Source: Purpureocillium takamizusanense | Lineage: Eukaryota; Ascomycota; Sordariomycetes; Hypocreales; Ophiocordycipitaceae | Assembly: GCF_022605165.1 (NCBI RefSeq) | Contig: NC_063078.1 | Span: 682,001 to 746,000 of the forward strand | DNA length: 64,000 nt | Direction of reading: 5' to 3' | In this document: piece by piece, positions 23,701-35,163 of the stretch | How the letters are laid out: every line of letters starts with the position of its first letter | Numbering within the stretch: the stretch's first letter is position 1 | The notes under the pieces: generated by a model | What the model was told of the DNA's origin: nothing | What the model saw: only the letters and a program-made list of their open reading frames with translations | Databases searched by the model: none | Program-made: the position numbers and the translations under genes

Positions 23701-24175
23701 GCAAGAGAGGTGCAACATTGCTGGCCTGTGGCACTCATCTCTGCCCGTCGTCGATAAGGACCTGAAAGGACAGGCAGGTAAATGATATCGTCCGTCACGA
23801 CATGGTCGGATGCCATGACGGATGAGAGAGAGGCCAGGGCACAGGGACGAGAAGGGGTCGCGCGACGAGGGCCCAGGGACCCGACCGATTCCCAAGTACA
23901 CGGGTGAGGCGGACAAGGTATCCAATGGCTAAATTCGGGGTTGTCATCTACCTGGGTCGGCCCGCCAGAGTACCTCGCGTGTCTGGTCCCATCCGAAACT
24001 CCGACCAAAGCTGGGGTCATACAGCATTGCGCCAGCTGGCCGAGCATCCTTAGGTTGGCCGCCGCCCTCGGTGGCACAGTGGTAATCAGACAAGGCCGGC
24101 CCGCATTCCTGCGGCCGGCCGTCTGTGGAATCGCGCGCCTCGATGATTGGGGAAGGCAATAGCTTGATACCACCA

Positions 24176-24191
24176 CTACTACTAGTAGTAG
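24176..24191. repeat. 16-bp perfect palindrome
   Basis: CTACTACTAGTAGTAG is its own reverse complement. It stands alone in the desert; a binding site or simple-sequence accident are equally likely. Confidence 0.7.
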
Positions 24192-27100
24192 ATATTTCAT
24201 GCCCTACGGAGCCCGAAGCAGTTCGTGCGTCAGTCCACCTCCAAAGGGAGGGAGGGAGAGCGAGGCCTGCCTGCCTGCCTGCCTGCCTGGGCCTGCCTGA
24301 TCAGCGCTTCACGCGAGCAGAAGAGGGTGTTGGTGCTGTGCGGGCGCGGGCGCGGGCACTTGTCCGCCGGGGCCACTGGGGCGGGACGGTCATGTTGCTC
24401 AGGGCAAGCAAGGGAAAGTTATTTCCAGCGCCACAGGGGGGATGCGGCCCACCACCCCCAATGTCTCTGGCCTGGCCTTGTCGAGTTGGGAACCAAAATT
24501 TCTGCGCCCAAGCTTGTTCCTTTGCCAAGCTTCGTGTCCTGGCGCTTGCGCAGCGCAGCCTCGCGGCTTTCAGTGGACCTCTCCAGAGATCCCCGTGGCG
24601 GCGGCGCGCGCGACCCCTGCGCCCTGCCCTGGCGCACCCACTGCACCCACGCCGTCGAACAACTCCAGAACTTAAGGCGTGCCGCCTCCCACAACCGTCC
24701 ATCTACAGTACCTCCAGGGCTCTCTGGCCCCAACACACTGCCTGCCTAGGTGGTGTCCATCACAGGGACAATGGCACAGACAGTTTGAAAGCACTAAGTT
24801 ATTTTCCCCAACCGTCGAAGATGGCGACCCGGCCCTCTTCTCCGCCACTATGGTAGTAGACGGACGGCTCGAGCTACGGAGTAGCAACCTACCTGTCTGT
24901 AGGTACACAGCATGTATGGACGGCATTCGGCATGGAAGCTTGGGGCGGCCCGCGGAGTTTGTTCAACCGAACGGAACCCGTGGCTGCTGCTGCTGCTGCC
25001 GACTCTCCTCATCCATGGTGCCTCCCAGTGCGTGCCACGGAGAACCCCGCGCCACTGCCCGCGCTGTGCATGGGCGGCGTTGGCTCGCACACGGTCCGGA
25101 GTCCGGACGCCAACCACCTCTACCTGTACGAAGTAGCTGGAGATGATTCATGTGCACCCGAGGACCCCAGCGTTGTGCATCTGCAGCGTTTTTATAAAAG
25201 CACCCGGTAGTACCACCTCGTACTGCGTGCAGTATACGGAGTAGGCGCTTTACTTTCCTACTTTCCTTCCTATCTATGTATACTGTACGTACCATCTATC
25301 CATGTCTCGTGCTCCGTGCTTTGTTGTGCGTCAGTCCGTGCAGGACATTTTTCTACAATGCCTGTGGAGTCCAAACTTATGCGCAGCATTGTCTGCTCTC
25401 TTTGTATCCCTGCCCGCACTGGGCAAATGCATGAGTGAGTGGTGGTGGGTGCAATCTGCAGAGCCTCTTGACACCTACCTACCTTATTATCGCTACAATA
25501 ATTACAGGCCGGGAGACAATGACCGACCACTATAAGCAAGGTACCACACGAATACACGTACATCGGCCACGCCAGTTGCTGACGGGTACATGTGTGTAAA
25601 ATGTCTGCAGGAACAATGTCTGGGTTGGGTCTAGCTAATAAGAGTAAGAATTTAGGAGCACCCTACGAGCCTCTTGTTGGAGCTTGCAAATCGGCTCTGG
25701 GCCCAGTCCGATGGTGATGCGACGCCCTGCCGGCCAGCCGAGCTACTATCGACATGCCGCCTCCCTCCCTGGCCTGGCCTGGCCTGGCTTTGTCTGGCGC
25801 GACCGACCGCGGGCCAAGCCAAGTCAAGGCAATTAATGTCCGCCCCCTGGTTCGCCAATACAAACGTTGGAGGGCAGGGCAGGCAAGATCGAGCCGCGAT
25901 CGCGCGGCTATCCGTCACTGAACCGGCCGCCTCTCCCGACGCTACTAATGCTGTCGGGATTGACTTTTTATGACATTGCCATTGTCCATTTATGCGATTT
26001 TTCATGCCTCCCCCCTGCCCCCTTGTCTCCACACGTTGAGCAGCGGCCTGTCCTTCCTTTTGCATGTGCGTACCCGCTCCGGAATGGCACCCCCTTCGGG
26101 TCTCTGTGCTCATCACCTTGCCGTCCGTGGCTTTTTTTTTTGCACTCCGGATAGCATCGTCGCTTGCCGCCGCGGGGCGCGCGGGTTGAGCGGGAACGGC
26201 GAAGATGACGCTGGCGTTTTGGGGGGGGGTCGCGAGAGCTTCTGTGCCTGCTTTTACCTGACCGATTTTTCCCCTTTGCAATCTTGATGAGACGCGCACC
26301 GGTCGATGACGTACCCCATGCAATGTTCCCGAACTCAAGTCAGAGGCCCGCCCCCTCCCCAATCCCCCTGATCGGCTGTGGAAGCCCCCGACCCATCAGC
26401 TCCTTAAAAGGTGGCGTTTGGGTCGGGGCCGAAAAGCACCAAGGCAAGGCAAGGCAAGGCGCCTTGGTGCTGTGAGGCCGACCACCCATACCCCAAGCCC
26501 ACCACGATGCATGTGCCCCTGCTGCCGTTGTTTTCGAGATGCGGAGCATCATTGACTACTACGTACAGGCTTCAACTTTGCCAAAAGGTTAGCCTGCGTG
26601 TGCGGGAGCCCTGCCCTGGTCCGCCTGAAGAAGCATCGGCGGGAGAGGCATCAGGCGGACACGTAGCGTAGGTAGTGCATCATTATGTATGCAATTCGCG
26701 AACACCATGCGGTGGGCTCTTGCTTGGATCCAGCCAGACCAGGCACACAACATGACTGGGTGGTGTGAATTCGCGGACCCCTGGCCCCTCCCCCCCGCCC
26801 TCCGGCCAAAACGCTCCTTGATTGTGCAGTGCAGGGGTTTGTTTGTTGGTACCACCCAGCTTTCCAGTGCCAGGTCGATAGCTGGTCGAGGGTGTGGATG
26901 GTGTGGATGCGGGTGTTGGGTGGATGGATGATGAGAGGGCGGCTTCACCCGTGGCTTTGTTGGCACCGAAATGAGTGCTACCAGCGGCCGACCGCGGCAC
27001 GGATTGGCGTACAACCTTCCAGGAGATGAGACGATATCATACAATGTACGCATGAGCCAAGCGACCTTGTTGGTGCGTACCTACGTATCTACTACTACTG

Positions 27101-30100
27101 CACAGGAACCCTGTCTGCCTGCCCTGCTGCCAGCGCCTGTGCCCGCGGCACGACAACGCTTGTCTCGACTGACAGGTGCCGCCAGGGTCGATCTGGCTTA
27201 TTATCTGCAGACAGCAGGCAGGCCTCTTTCAACTTCCGGCCGTCCGCCCATCTTCATCTCCTCCTGTGTGTCCTGAAGCGCGCGCCCAACATACCTAACC
27301 GTGCCCTTGCAAACACTGTACTGCCAGACAGATGTGTATATACGAAGTACAGGGCTTTGCATCCATCCTCCCAAGATCGTCAACGAGAGGCGGCAGCTGG
27401 ATGTCCTTGTCACTCCTCTATTTCGACTCCCCCTGGTTCCCCGGGATGTCGAGTCGCCGTATGTAGTGGAGTATACCTTGCATCGTTTTCTTGACTGGCC
27501 AGGGACTCCGTGCCGGCCCGCCTGATCACGCCGGTTGACATGCGCAACTTTTTCTAGTCTCTTCAACAACCTGTCGTGGTATGTTCTCGTGTCGGTCGTC
27601 CGGAAAGCACCCATGCAGTTGAGCCAGACGTGTAACTCCGGACGCCCGAGCTGCCCACCAGAATATACGATGTCTGATTCGGGACGCGGCGACCCAGGTC
27701 GAGTCCATACGTACCACTACTACCACGCGTGTCGCAACGACTAGGAACAGGTGCTCAGATATGCCGGACACCCAGCCATATCAGAGCCACGTGGTGAGTG
27801 TCATTCTGGTACTCATGAACTATCGCGAAACGGGGGTCTAGCTTCTTGGCTGTGAAAACGTCAAGTTACTACCAGCAAGCTTCTATGGCCTGACAACTTG
27901 ACGGACTAGTTACTTGTCCCGCGCACTGCCTTGATGGAAGCAATGCACTCAGCGCTCCGTCATTCCAGATTCGCCTCCAAACTCATATCACCGCAACCAC
28001 CACCTCAGGCACGAGAGCTCAGCTCTTGGTCAACTCGGACCAGGATTTCCGGATATCACGACGCCCCCGTCCTGCTTCATACGAACGGATACTATATCAC
28101 TGCCGCGTGACGGCAACCTGGAGCTCATTCTCTATATGTGACATGGGGGTGATGAACGCCCTTTTCTTTGGCACTGGGTTCCCTGCCGCCACGTCTCCCA
28201 AATATTCGGTTCCCAAGCCATCCATCCATCCATCCCCGCGCGCCATTGAGCACGTACATACATGAGGAGACAGGTATATTTCACCCACCCTGTTCATATC
28301 CCATGCTCATCAATGGCCTTGGCGGCTGACACGGCACCCGAGGCTGCGCTTTCCGGGTGCTTCAGTGTTCACCGCCTTGCGAAACAATTGTGGCTGCCGC
28401 GCTGTGACAACTGTCGTGATACCCAAGTATCACCAATATCGTAACTCTGGCCAGTTTCTCATCGCCCGTAGTACCTACCTCATCTTAACATCCATCACCG
28501 GCCCCCCGCCTTTTTCAGTTTGCCATGATGCATGGACGGACGAGCCACGCCGCGGAAACGCTCTCGAGCGGTCCGAGCCGGGGGGCACTGCAGTGCTGTC
28601 TCGTACAGAAAGCCGCCGAAGTCCCTGGCTCCAGTAATGTGCGTGCCCTCCCCCCGCTGACCGCCGTCTCAAGCTTTCCGCCCTCCGCCGCCCTGTGCCG
28701 CGGCGCCAGGGCCGCATTAGGTGTTATGACGCGGGGTCCCGTGATGACCATCAACAGGTGAGACATGCCTGCCAAGGCGTTGTTGTTCTCGTTCTCGTCC
28801 AGCAGCGAGTTCTGCAGCATCGATTCTGCGAGTCATTGGTGCTCTCTGGACTCGACGGCGCATCCGGCTAATCTGCTGTGACCACCGGCTTCTTTATTTC
28901 GCTCCCCGTCCTGCCCGGACGCGAGCATGCCGTGCCAGGCAGGCAGGACTCGGTGTGACAGAGGACTGCATGTCTCGCAGACGTGTGAAGTCTACTGGTT
29001 CATACGGCGTTTATTTCAGACTCGTTCGAGTCAGTAAAGTGCTGGACATGTAGGTATTGGTTGCACGTTGCGTATCACGTTAATATCTTGGATACGAGAC
29101 TTGATTCAGGCTAGGAGAGAATACGGCCACGTGCGGACATAGCCAGCAAGATTCGCATGACACCCGGGAGGGCAGGGAGTCCACCGGCTAGAGAGACGTT
29201 GCAGCCACCCATGCCCATCTTAAACATATAATTTTGTGCTTCGTAGGTGCTTGGCACGGCATATGTGGGCGTATAATGCGCCCTTAATATCTCACTCCAG
29301 CTCGTTATGGGCCATCCGGCTTGCTTCATCGGGTGAACTCCCCCTCCCCGGGACCGTGACTCTTTATGCCCGTGTATATGCCGTCAACACCACCGGCGGA
29401 CCCCATTTTGCCGCCTCATATACAGACTATATAGTGCCGCACACGTATTGGGTGAACGTTGAACTGGGAGGTCATAGCACGTTCCAGGGTCGGACGTCCT
29501 CCTCGGCAAACAGACGAAGAAGAGTGCAATCTCGGCCAGCAGTGCGCGCGCCGCCTCACAGCCACATATTTAGTCATGGGTTCGTATAGGGAGTTGATAT
29601 GTACGAAGTACGATGTACGACGGGGTGGGTATTTGGCGTAGGGTTATAAATTTCCGCATTGAGTACCAGACGTCAGGCACATTCTTCAGTCTGGGGCGCA
29701 GGGCCCCGTGCTTCGTGTGCCAAGGCACAGTATTGTCTCCGAAGCTCTGGAGATGCCAGGACAATACACCAGGTGCGCGTAGGCGATGAGTAGTAAAAAC
29801 CTCGCCGTCACAGTCGTTGCCGAAAGCATGTGCTTCAGGCCCGCCCGTTGCGGAAGCATGTCACGGGAGACTAATTCAAGAGAATAAGTTGCGGATGCGC
29901 AGTGTAGTCAACGGACACCGACTTAGCAAACCTTCGACAGCATCGCCATACTATTTACGGCTACCTAAGACCGTCATGCTGAACATTGTCTTTCTGAAAT
30001 CCATCCCATCGTCGTGGCTGTTCTTGGGGTCCCGGGTAGCTCGTTGTCTAAGTGGACGTGAGGACCCGCTCCTCCGTCGCCGTCGGCAATTGAGCATTGG

Positions 30101-30925
30101 AAATCATGGTCGTGAACCGACGTCCGTCGCACAGCTCCGGAATGACGACACATGTTCAGCCAGCGAGGCTCGTTCGGGCCCTCGTGACCCATGATATCAT
30201 GCAACTATAGGTGTGCGAGCAGTTTGCAGCCCCCCGCGAAAAAACACGGTTGTGGGTGACGTTTGGCGCGTCAAAGCCCCCCCCTTGCTTGGTCTGGGTG
30301 GATCTGCGATTGATGGATCCGCCCGCAGCTGCGGCCTCCCGTCGGAGACACCGCAATTGGCTGCGTTCTCGACCGAGCCATTGGGTACTGTAGCATGGGT
30401 CGACTTTGGGGAGATGGATAGACGGCGGGGGGGAGATCGAGGAAGCCGTGGAAGGCGCAGAAGCGGGCGAGTGTACATCTCCCGAGCCCCGAGGGTCCTC
30501 ACCCCTCAGTACGAAGCTCTAAGCCCCCACGCTTCGCGTTCTCAATGCCGCTCGGCCGGCCAGCGGGACAAGTAGCTGTCCCTCCACCCACTTGACTGAG
30601 CTCTCTGCTGTCGCGGTCCACGTATTAACCACCCGAGGGAACTGAGTCAACTGACTGGGTAAGCGGAACGTTTCAAGAGGAGCTGCCTCATGTTGATTGA
30701 CAGCTACTACAATATACGCAAAGAAAAAGCAGATTCAGTTATTACAGCTCGACTCGCCAGTCGCGAAGCACCCTGCTTTGTGATAGACCTTACATCAGAG
30801 CAGAAACAAAAAAACACGGGATGGATCTCAGGGTCCAGAAACAGGAACCGGCTTTAGGAGCCCTACGACGGCCGCCAGTGAGGCGCAGCATGACCCAGAG
30901 CCTCCACCAGGCCCGCGCCGGAGGA

Positions 30926-30942
30926 GGGGGGGGGGGGGGGGG
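30926..30942. repeat. 17-G homopolymer tract
   Basis: Uninterrupted G run about 350 bp upstream of the GST-like gene. Its exact length should be treated with care. Confidence 0.8.
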
Positions 30943-31290
30943 CCCTTCCAAGCTTCGTACACGGCGACGCCGGCCTGCCCGGGCGGGCTACGGCAGACCC
31001 GCCGCCGATATCCGCTTTGGAGGACTCCAAACGACGTGGATGCTATGCTGCGTCCATGCTTGCTTGGACGGCGTCATCGGGGTTGGATTTTTTTCCTCAT
31101 ATCTTGAGAGTGTCAGTCGGACATTGCGTTGTAGTTCGTGCCGGTAGCGAACCTGCAGTAGGCTGCCTGGACTCGCCACTAGCTTCTCCCACCCCCTTCC
31201 TTGACTTGACTTTGGCCTGAACCTGGGCCTTTTCGCGGACGACCGTACATCCGTTTGTTCTGGAGCATCTTCCTTTCTTCCCGGCCTGTC

Positions 31291-32309
31291 ATGATGGCCG
31301 ACAACAACCCCCCCGTGTACACATTACACTACTTCCCCTTCTCGCTATACGCTCTCATGTCTCGTTTCGCCTTTGTCCTCGGCCAAGCATTGAATCCGGA
31401 AACCGCGCCCAGGCTCGAGGTGAAACTGGTCAACCTCCACCAAGAGGAGAACTACTCGGAGAGCTATCTCACGCAAGTCAATTCCAAGGGCCAGGTAAGT
31501 CCTTCCCGGTTCCACTTGTAGCTGCATATCGAGGCCCCCTCCCCCAGCCTCCTCCACACATTCCCCCCCCCTTCCCCCCCGGACCCTCAGCCTTTGACGT
31601 GCGCTTATCGCACATGCAGGTTCCCGCCCTGACATCGCCGCTGCTCGACTTCAATATTGTGGAGAGCCGTGATATTGCCGAATGGCTATGTCAGAAGCAG
31701 CCGGAACTATTACCCGAGGAGCACCGCGAGACCATTGAGCGTCTCATGGGTGACATGTACTCGTTCCATGCAAAAGCACTGCTGGTAGCACCCGACGATA
31801 GGAAAGATGGGATCCAGAACCAGGCCGCCGCGATGCTTGAGTCTCCGGAGCTCACGGGAGCGCATCGGAGAGCATTAGAGATCAAGAGTGTGTTGTAAGT
31901 ATCGTCGAACAGCCCACACGACGGTGACCTCTCAGCTGATGCAGGATGGGTTGTCCTGATCGCTTCCAGTCACGATACATACTATAGCAGGACTCTTGAG
32001 CCAGACAGCATTTCGCGGGCTGAAAAGCAAGCACAGGTTCTAATGTCGGATCTTGCTTCTCTCCTTGAAGTCCACAAAGGTGACGGCAAGACCTGGATCT
32101 TCGGTGATAGGCCCACGATTCTCGATGCCCATGCAGTGGCGTTCACAGCGCGCCTGCTGGATCAGAAGAGATCTGAATTGGTGTTGGATGCCGTCAAGGA
32201 TTATGCAGAAGTGGTATTTAAAACGGAAGAGTGGCGCAAGGTCACCCACGGACGCCCAACATTGTGGGACGTGTCGATGGGCCATGCCGCAGATTTAGAT
32301 CCTCTCTGA
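31291..32309 (+). CDS. Glutathione S-transferase-like protein
   Basis: Three exons (31291-31494, 31620-31894, 31970-32309) with introns of 125 and 75 bp give 272 residues. The N-terminal thioredoxin-like half shows YTLHYFPFSLYALMSRFAFV and, after intron 1, VPALTSPLLDFNIVESRDIA, containing the cis-Pro of VPAL and the E-S pair that binds the glutathione gamma-glutamyl group in GSTs, followed by AEWL. The C-terminal half is helical, with KTWIFGDRPTILDAHAVAFT matching the conserved GST N-capping box and hydrophobic staple. There is no obvious catalytic Cys; a Tyr or Ser in the first 20 residues may serve. The start could be 31291 or the next ATG at 31294. Cytosolic; substrate unknown. The class (Ure2-like or other) cannot be fixed from this. 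Confidence 0.85.
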
Positions 32310-35163
32310 AGCGACCAGGGTATTTGAAGCTTCATGACAATAATGACAACTGTCACACGGTATACCAGAGACGTCTCTGCGATATGTTCCTTTTATTGCC
32401 GAGTTCAATGTCTTCCCAGGCCGCTTTCGATGTGCTCGTAACAGTCAGGCCCGTCCTCTTACCGTCCGTTATCAACCCTTCTCGCCTTCCTGGAGGCGCC
32501 AGGGAGGGACACGTTATTGTCCACAATGCGAGGGTATTGCGAGCATTTGGTGTGAGCCGTGACTGTTGATGCGAGGCAGTTTGCCTTGGGCCGTTCATAT
32601 CGCTCAAGCGCGACACGTTAGGTCACTCCGGCAAGATGACCTTCCAAGTCGACGGCTGTAGTTGACAGTACGAGGATTCACATCTGTGTGGGTATTGCTT
32701 CGTATCTTCAGCATAAAACGGCTGTCTCATTTGGTCGGCCCGGAGGCCGATGGCTCAGACTTATGTCTCAACAGAAGTCACTGTCTCGGCCCAGACCCAG
32801 GAGAGATGCCAGTCAAGCAGTGAGATTTCAACTGCATGTCGCTTGGGCAGCTGTTGTGCATTCCAACTTAGGCCACCTCTGGACGATTTGTGAGCATTGC
32901 CTAAGCATCAATGAAGTTGGCGTTGCAGTCATTTTGTTCGCTCGTCGACAACGTGCAAGGACGTGCTATCCGTATACACTTCTGGAGAAGATGGTATAGC
33001 AGAGACGCATCCAATCCCTCGGGGGCTTGAGCTTGGTTGCATTTGATAAGGACTAGGTAGAGAGTCGCGCAGCGACAGTCCCAATCGTGAAAGTCACAAC
33101 CATCTTCTTTCGGGGACATTAAATTCGACGGCGATCTAACGCTGTCTCGCGCAGCGTCACTTTGGCGGACGCTGTCCGAGTGGAGGTGAGACAGGCTCAG
33201 TCAGGTATTAATAGGGTGTCGAAAGAGGGACTGCTGGTGCAAGTGGAAGCGGGCGCAGGCTCGACGGACGGCAGCAACCGAAAGAAGCGTTGCATCGGCA
33301 CTTCAATGAATATGGGGATGCCCGGCTAAGCTTACGACCGAACAACTGTTAACGTACAATTGAGTGCACATAATGATGCCGTTGTGGATGGATGTGTAAT
33401 TCTGATCACGATGGATCTTGAGCCATCTTTTGCTGAGAGGCTTGACCGTGGCCGCTCGGCGCGGGACACTGAAGCACACGCGATAAGCACCCGCGGCGCC
33501 ACGATTGCGATATATTGGGCCGTGGGAGGGAGACATCAATCATTGGTCAGCGAGCGATCCAGTCGACAGGCTTGGTTCCTCGGATTGATGACTGAAGGCT
33601 GTGATGAGCACGATGGCTCCTGATTCAGCCGAGACGAGACTCTGTGCATCGTCGCCGCCCCTGGGCAGCACCATCATCATTCATGTTGCAATCGTGTGTC
33701 GCCTTGTCGCTCGCGGTTCCTTTATTGTAACTGTCCTGCCAGACGCCGTGAAAAGTTGATAACCACATCTTGGCGCCGCGAGTCAGTGGCGGGCCAGACT
33801 TTGGCGCCGAAAGGCCAATCCATCAGAAGGGTCGTCGTAAGCAGCGCGCGCAACTAGTAACATTTTAGTACAGCACATAACTAGCGGGCAGTGAAAGGGG
33901 GAGGACGGGCTGCCACGAATTGCAGCGAGTAATAAATCCTTGTGCCAGCCACGGCACCATCGTTCGGCCCACGCATGCCGTTTGGGGATGTGGGAGGGGG
34001 GGTCGTCGAGGTTGGGACTTTATGGAAAGCATGTCGGTCGAGGACGGCTGGGGCTGGAGCAGCCACCCGTGGACGGCTACACCCGGATAGGCAGGTCGGG
34101 CCAAGGGGAGCACAGTGCGACCAAGACGAGTGTGTCCATCCACAGGTCGGCGGCCAGAGCGGCGAGCCCCCCATCGCGACGCAGTGTCACCAAGCGAAGC
34201 CGCCTTCCGCATTCCACATGATCGTCGCGGAGCCCCATCTCCACCCGTGGTACAGAGTACCAAAAATCCTCGAGTCGACGGCGCAAGCACTGTGCGAGTT
34301 GGGCCCAGGCATGGTCAGGTTGCTGGTGCATGCAGATGGAAGGTCCTTTGGCAGCCCTGCCAACAACAGGCAAGGGCCGGGACTTCTGGACTCGTCGGGG
34401 ACGGTGTCCTGGCTGGGCTTTTTGGTGCAATGAGAGCCTGTCGGGGTCCGGTCCACCGAGGGCTGCCGCCGTGCGAGCTTCCACTGGGTCCTTGGGCTGG
34501 GCTGGACTGGGCACAAAAGGCCCAGGTACCTTTGGCAGCGCCGCCCCGGGGAGAAAGGGTCTGCGGCGCCCCAGACCCAGGCAGATTGCGGGGAATATTC
34601 CCTCTGGGCGAGCGGCACCCATGCGTGCGCGCGAGGTGACGGACCCCAACACGGTAGAGCTGAGGCGTCGGCTACTAGGGAACTACCACCAGAGGCCGGG
34701 CACACAGAGAGGAGGGGGGCCGCCTGGACGGTGCGGAAAACGGTGCGAGTGCCACTGGCCGGCATCCCGGTCCTCGTGCGCCCTTGGCGCAGAAGCAGGC
34801 TGGTCGTTCTTCGTCCCTCCTCTTTGCCCTCCCCTTCCTGTCCAACAGCAGGCTGTCATCCCGCAGAGACACCGGCTCGCCAAAGAGACGACGGACCCGG
34901 AGACGTGGCTCGTAGCCCAGCTTAACTCTCGCTCGTTCGGTTGACGGTCGACGGCCGACAGTTGACTGACGGCCGCGGCTATCACGAGCACCACGAATCC
35001 CACGACTACGACGACGACGACGACGACGACGGACATCGGGGCCGTGGTTCTCCTGCTGGCGGCACCCCGACGGCTCGGCGCTGGACGACCACAAGGTTGA
35101 CTGCAATCTCACCACCAGAAACCGACACAACATTCTGCTGCCTGCGTGGGATAGCCATCCGCC
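32310..35163. other. Intergenic region between the GST-like and OPT genes
   Basis: 2.85 kb with no supported gene. Open frames at 33865-34765 on both strands overlap each other and look like chance frames in GC-rich DNA. The right end carries an ACG trinucleotide run (35007-35031), about 130 bp before the OPT start codon, probably in its 5' leader. Confidence 0.5.
35007..35031. repeat. ACG trinucleotide repeat in the OPT leader region
   Basis: About eight ACG units directly upstream of the OPT transporter gene. Non-coding in the chosen model. Confidence 0.85.

Larger units (their letters stand above)
19863..31290. other. 11.4-kb gene desert
   Basis: I find no gene with a recognisable domain or a spliceable small secreted protein in this stretch, on either strand. 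Open frames up to 260 codons (for example 20524-21312 minus) are built from simple repeats and switch frame with them. The DNA contains G-tracts of 21 bases (20720-20740), 10 bases (near 26221) and 17 bases (30926-30942). It also has GGGCGTGGT units (20404-20438), GGCAGT units (about 21158-21191), CCTG units (24266-24290) and a cluster of GTAC-type palindromes. The flanking genes diverge, so both promoters are here. A long non-coding RNA, a fast-evolving unannotated gene or old transposon debris are all possible. Confidence 0.5.

Noticed and set aside
24125..24856. 243-codon plus-strand open frame in the desert
   Set aside because: It reads through a CCTG repeat and GC-rich DNA, shows no domain or splice signals, and is matched by overlapping frames on the minus strand.
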